Assembly: GCA_020445005.1 (NCBI GenBank)
Contig: JAGRHM010000179.1
Location: forward strand, 1-8,528
DNA: 8,528 nucleotides
Direction of reading: 5' to 3'
From: Candidatus Competibacteraceae bacterium
GTDB taxonomy: Bacteria > Pseudomonadota > Gammaproteobacteria > Competibacterales > Competibacteraceae
Shown: positions 5,904 through 8,528 of the stretch, in pieces
Layout: every line of letters begins with the position of its first letter
Position numbering within the stretch: position 1 is the first letter of the stretch
Notes under the pieces: generated by a model
Told to the model about the DNA's origin: nothing
What the model saw: only the letters and a program-made list of their open reading frames with translations
Databases searched by the model: none
Translations under genes and position numbers: made by a program

Positions 5904-8528
5904 TCACGACGGCGGCGCTAACACCTCGCGACCGCCATTGGCCTGCGCCGGACCCACCAGACCCGCTGCTTCCATCTCCTCGACCAGACGCGCGGCGCGG
6001 TTATAGCCGATGCGCAACCGGCGTTGCACCCCGGACACCGAAGCCCGACGCGATTCAATGACAATCCGCACGGCCTCATCGTAGAGCGGATCGCTCTCGC
6101 CACGCCCTTCCGCCTCACTGCCGCTGTCGTTATCGCTCTCCTCTTGCGATTCTGCCAACACCTCGTCCAGGTAATCCGGCGCGCCGGCCTGACGCAGATA
6201 GTCCACCACTCGATTGACCTCGTGATCGTCGACAAAGGCTCCATGCACTCGTTGCGGCAACCCGGTTCCCGGGGGCAGGTACAGCATGTCGCCATGCCCT
6301 AGCAATTGTTCCGCACCCATTTGATCGAGAATAGTGCGCGAATCAACCCGCGAAGAAACTTGAAAAGCAATGCGGGTGGGAATATTGGCCTTGATCAGAC
6401 CGGTAATGACATCCACCGATGGCCGCTGGGTCGCTAGAATCAGATGAATGCCGGCGGCCCGCGCCTTCTGAGCCAGGCGGGCGATCAACTCCTCGACCTT
6501 TTTGCCGACAATCATCATCATATCGGCCAACTCGTCGATCACGACGACAATAAACGGCAATGGTTGCAACACCGCAATCTCGCCCGGCGTCCCGGCGCTG
6601 TCCGGGGTACAAAACGGATCAGCCAACCCCTCTCCTGCCTCCAGCGCATCCAGCACCTTGCGATTGAAACCGGCGATATTGCGCACTTTCAGCGCCGCCA
6701 TCAACCGGTAACGCCGCTCCATCTCGGCGACGCACCAGCGCAGGGCGTTCGCTGCTTCCTTCATATCGGTCACCACCGGCGTCAGCAAATGCGGGATGTC
6801 CTCATAAATGGCCAGCTCCAGCATCTTCGGGTCGACCAGAATCAGCCGCACCGCGCTGGGCGGGGACTTGTAAAGCAAGCTCAACAGCATGGCGTTGATC
6901 GCCACCGACTTGCCGGAACCGGTCGTACCGGCCACCAGCAAATGCGGCATTTTATTCAAATTGGCCACGACGGGATTACCGCCAATATCCTGACCTAACA
7001 CCAGGGTCAGCGGCGCGGTGGATTGAGCATAGGCCAGCGATTCCAGCGTCTCCCGCAGGTAAACAATTTCCCTTTTATGGTTAGGAATTTCCAAACCGAT
7101 CACCGACTTGCCGGGAATAATCTCCACCACGCGGACACTGGCCACCGACAATCCGCGCGCCAAATCCTTAACCAGATTACTGATCTGATTGACCTTGATG
7201 CCCGGCGCCGGTTCGATTTCAAAGCGCGTGATCACCGGACCCGGCTCCACGGCAACCACCTGGACCCCGATGCCAAAACTTTTAAGCAGACTTTCCAGTC
7301 GGCGTGACATCCCGTCGAGCCGATCGCTCCCATAGCCAGTGGTATGCGGCGGCGGCGGATCAAGCAAATCCAGCGGCGGCAAGGCAAAGGGCATGGGCGA
7401 AGGCGGCGGGACCACCGGACGAGTCATCATGGCGACTGGCGTGGCCGGCCGGGGTGGAATATCGGTAACCATGCCATCATTCCTAGCGCCGGAAAGCGGT
7501 TGCCGAAATGGACTCGGCCCGTCCTGTTGCTTTGGCGATAAAGAGGTAGGGTTAGCAGAAGAGGATCGAGCGAATAGAACCGGCACCAGGGTTAAATCAG
7601 ACATTGACAGATCAACAGCGGTCTTTTCAGGTGACGGATTGATCGCCTCCTCAGGTTGTAATTCCGACGACTCCGCAGGGAGATTAAACACTGGCTCAAT
7701 CCGCGCCGAATGCCGACCTCCGGTCATTGAACCCCGCTCAGCGTCTGCTGCTAGAGATTGCTGAGAAACCGGCTTGCTAGTCGGCTCCGAGGCGTCATCA
7801 GTAGCCAACGCAGGCGCTGCCTCCGCAGCTTCCAGCAAATCTTCGGCATCGGTTTCCACACGGTGCGCGCGCCGCCAAGCGCGCGATTTTTCAATAGCGG
7901 CCTCCACCCAACCTGTCAAAACTAAGCGCGACCGCTCCATCAATCCTGCTACCGTGGAATGCTCCGTCCGCGGCGTGGCCGTCTCGATAACCGGCTTCCC
8001 GACTGAATTTGCAGAATCAACGGCTTCCTCAGAGTCTGCTTCTTCCCATTCTCCGGTTGAATCCGCTGTGCTGCGTTGACGGCGCGCTCCCGACGCCGAC
8101 CCTATCATCCAGCGCAATGGCATCATGACCAGCCCGCCCACCATGTCCAATACCCATAGCGTGGCCTGACCGATCCAGTCCATCATCGTCACCCAAGGAA
8201 CACCCGTCATCAAGGTCAAACCAGCCAGCAGCAAGGCCGCCATGAACAAATTGCCGCCGGTAAACCCAAATGCCCCCGTCAAAAATTGGCCGATATGCAC
8301 CCCGACCAGACCGCCCGCCGAGCCATCGCCCGGCGTCGCGCCCGGCAACGCCCGCAGATGCAACGCCGCCAGTCCACAGGCGGTGGCCAGCGCTACGGCG
8401 AATCCCAGAAACCGATACAATACGATTTCTGCATCCAGTTCCAGTAATGCCCCGCGCTTGAACAACCGCCATCCGGCGAACACTAGGCCCATTGGTAATA
8501 AATAAGCTGGATAGCCAAACATATACAG
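5904..8528 (-). CDS. ftsK: DNA translocase FtsK (partial, N-terminus beyond right edge)
   Basis: FtsK couples division to chromosome segregation: its membrane domain joins the divisome and its C-terminal motor pumps DNA toward dif and activates XerCD. The frame is open to the right edge, at least 874 codons. Counting from the Met at 8522, residues 1-140 hold the later membrane segments, including [16 protein letters not shown] and [15 protein letters not shown]; the first one or two segments are probably outside the window. Residues about 145-400 are a low-complexity acidic and Pro/Ser-rich linker. The motor follows, with Walker A GTTGSGKS (532-539), Walker [12 protein letters not shown] (657-667) and [12 protein letters not shown] (697-708). 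The DNA-reading gamma winged-helix domain is at about 811-872, with [21 protein letters not shown]. The linker is shorter than in E. coli FtsK (1329 residues in all). An SpoIIIE-like or paralogous translocase is unlikely given the lolA-rarA context. Confidence 0.97.
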   Translation of the reverse strand: MYMFGYPAYLLPMGLVFAGWRLFKRGALLELDAEIVLYRFLGFAVALATACGLAALHLRALPGATPGDGSAGGLVGVHIGQFLTGAFGFTGGNLFMAALLLAGLTLMTGVPWVTMMDWIGQATLWVLDMVGGLVMMPLRWMIGSASGARRQRSTADSTGEWEEADSEEAVDSANSVGKPVIETATPRTEHSTVAGLMERSRLVLTGWVEAAIEKSRAWRRAHRVETDAEDLLEAAEAAPALATDDASEPTSKPVSQQSLAADAERGSMTGGRHSARIEPVFNLPAESSELQPEEAINPSPEKTAVDLSMSDLTLVPVLFARSSSANPTSLSPKQQDGPSPFRQPLSGARNDGMVTDIPPRPATPVAMMTRPVVPPPSPMPFALPPLDLLDPPPPHTTGYGSDRLDGMSRRLESLLKSFGIGVQVVAVEPGPVITRFEIEPAPGIKVNQISNLVKDLARGLSVASVRVVEIIPGKSVIGLEIPNHKREIVYLRETLESLAYAQSTAPLTLVLGQDIGGNPVVANLNKMPHLLVAGTTGSGKSVAINAMLLSLLYKSPPSAVRLILVDPKMLELAIYEDIPHLLTPVVTDMKEAANALRWCVAEMERRYRLMAALKVRNIAGFNRKVLDALEAGEGLADPFCTPDSAGTPGEIAVLQPLPFIVVVIDELADMMMIVGKKVEELIARLAQKARAAGIHLILATQRPSVDVITGLIKANIPTRIAFQVSSRVDSRTILDQMGAEQLLGHGDMLYLPPGTGLPQRVHGAFVDDHEVNRVVDYLRQAGAPDYLDEVLAESQEESDNDSGSEAEGRGESDPLYDEAVRIVIESRRASVSGVQRRLRIGYNRAARLVEEMEAAGLVGPAQANGGREVLAPPS

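Noticed and set aside
6444..6998. A 184-codon plus-strand open frame opposite the FtsK motor region.
   Set aside because: It is antisense to the conserved Walker region. Its His/Gln/Arg-rich composition is what the reverse strand of GC-rich coding sequence gives, and no ribosome binding site stands out.

Overview
The window looks like chromosome of a GC-rich Gram-negative bacterium, most likely a gammaproteobacterium. The basis is the same-strand order ftsK-lolA-rarA (positions 8528 down to 3918, minus strand), a known gammaproteobacterial arrangement, and LolA itself, which serves outer-membrane lipoprotein transport. I cannot name the species from sequence alone.

Right and centre (3122-8528, minus strand): a tightly packed run of four genes. 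They are ftsK (DNA translocase, its extreme N-terminus lost beyond the right edge), lolA (periplasmic lipoprotein carrier), rarA (AAA+ ATPase acting at stalled replication forks) and a GntR/HutC-family regulator. The first three are housekeeping genes for division, envelope and replication. The regulator sits where serS usually follows rarA in relatives such as E. coli, so the conserved block appears to be broken or extended here.

Middle (2206-3150, plus strand): a ribokinase-like PfkB sugar kinase, convergent with the regulator; the two coding ends overlap by 29 bp. Upstream is an AT-rich intergenic stretch with a plausible sigma-70 promoter, a near-dre element resembling HutC-type operators, and a 10-bp palindrome. 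The simplest reading is that the regulator controls the kinase in response to a sugar or sugar phosphate, but the ligand is unknown.

Left (1-1934, minus strand): an accessory-looking two-gene unit, transcribed divergently from the kinase. The first gene encodes a protein with an N-terminal peptidoglycan-binding-like domain, one strong hydrophobic segment and a helical, coiled-coil-like C-terminus. The second, cut by the left edge, encodes an NlpC/P60-type cysteine peptidase with a long insertion ahead of its catalytic Cys. Neither starts with a signal peptide. Together they suggest a peptidoglycan-targeting pair (wall remodelling, lytic or effector-like), and this is the least understood part of the window. 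I saw no RNA genes, insertion sequences, CRISPR arrays or convincing intrinsic terminators.
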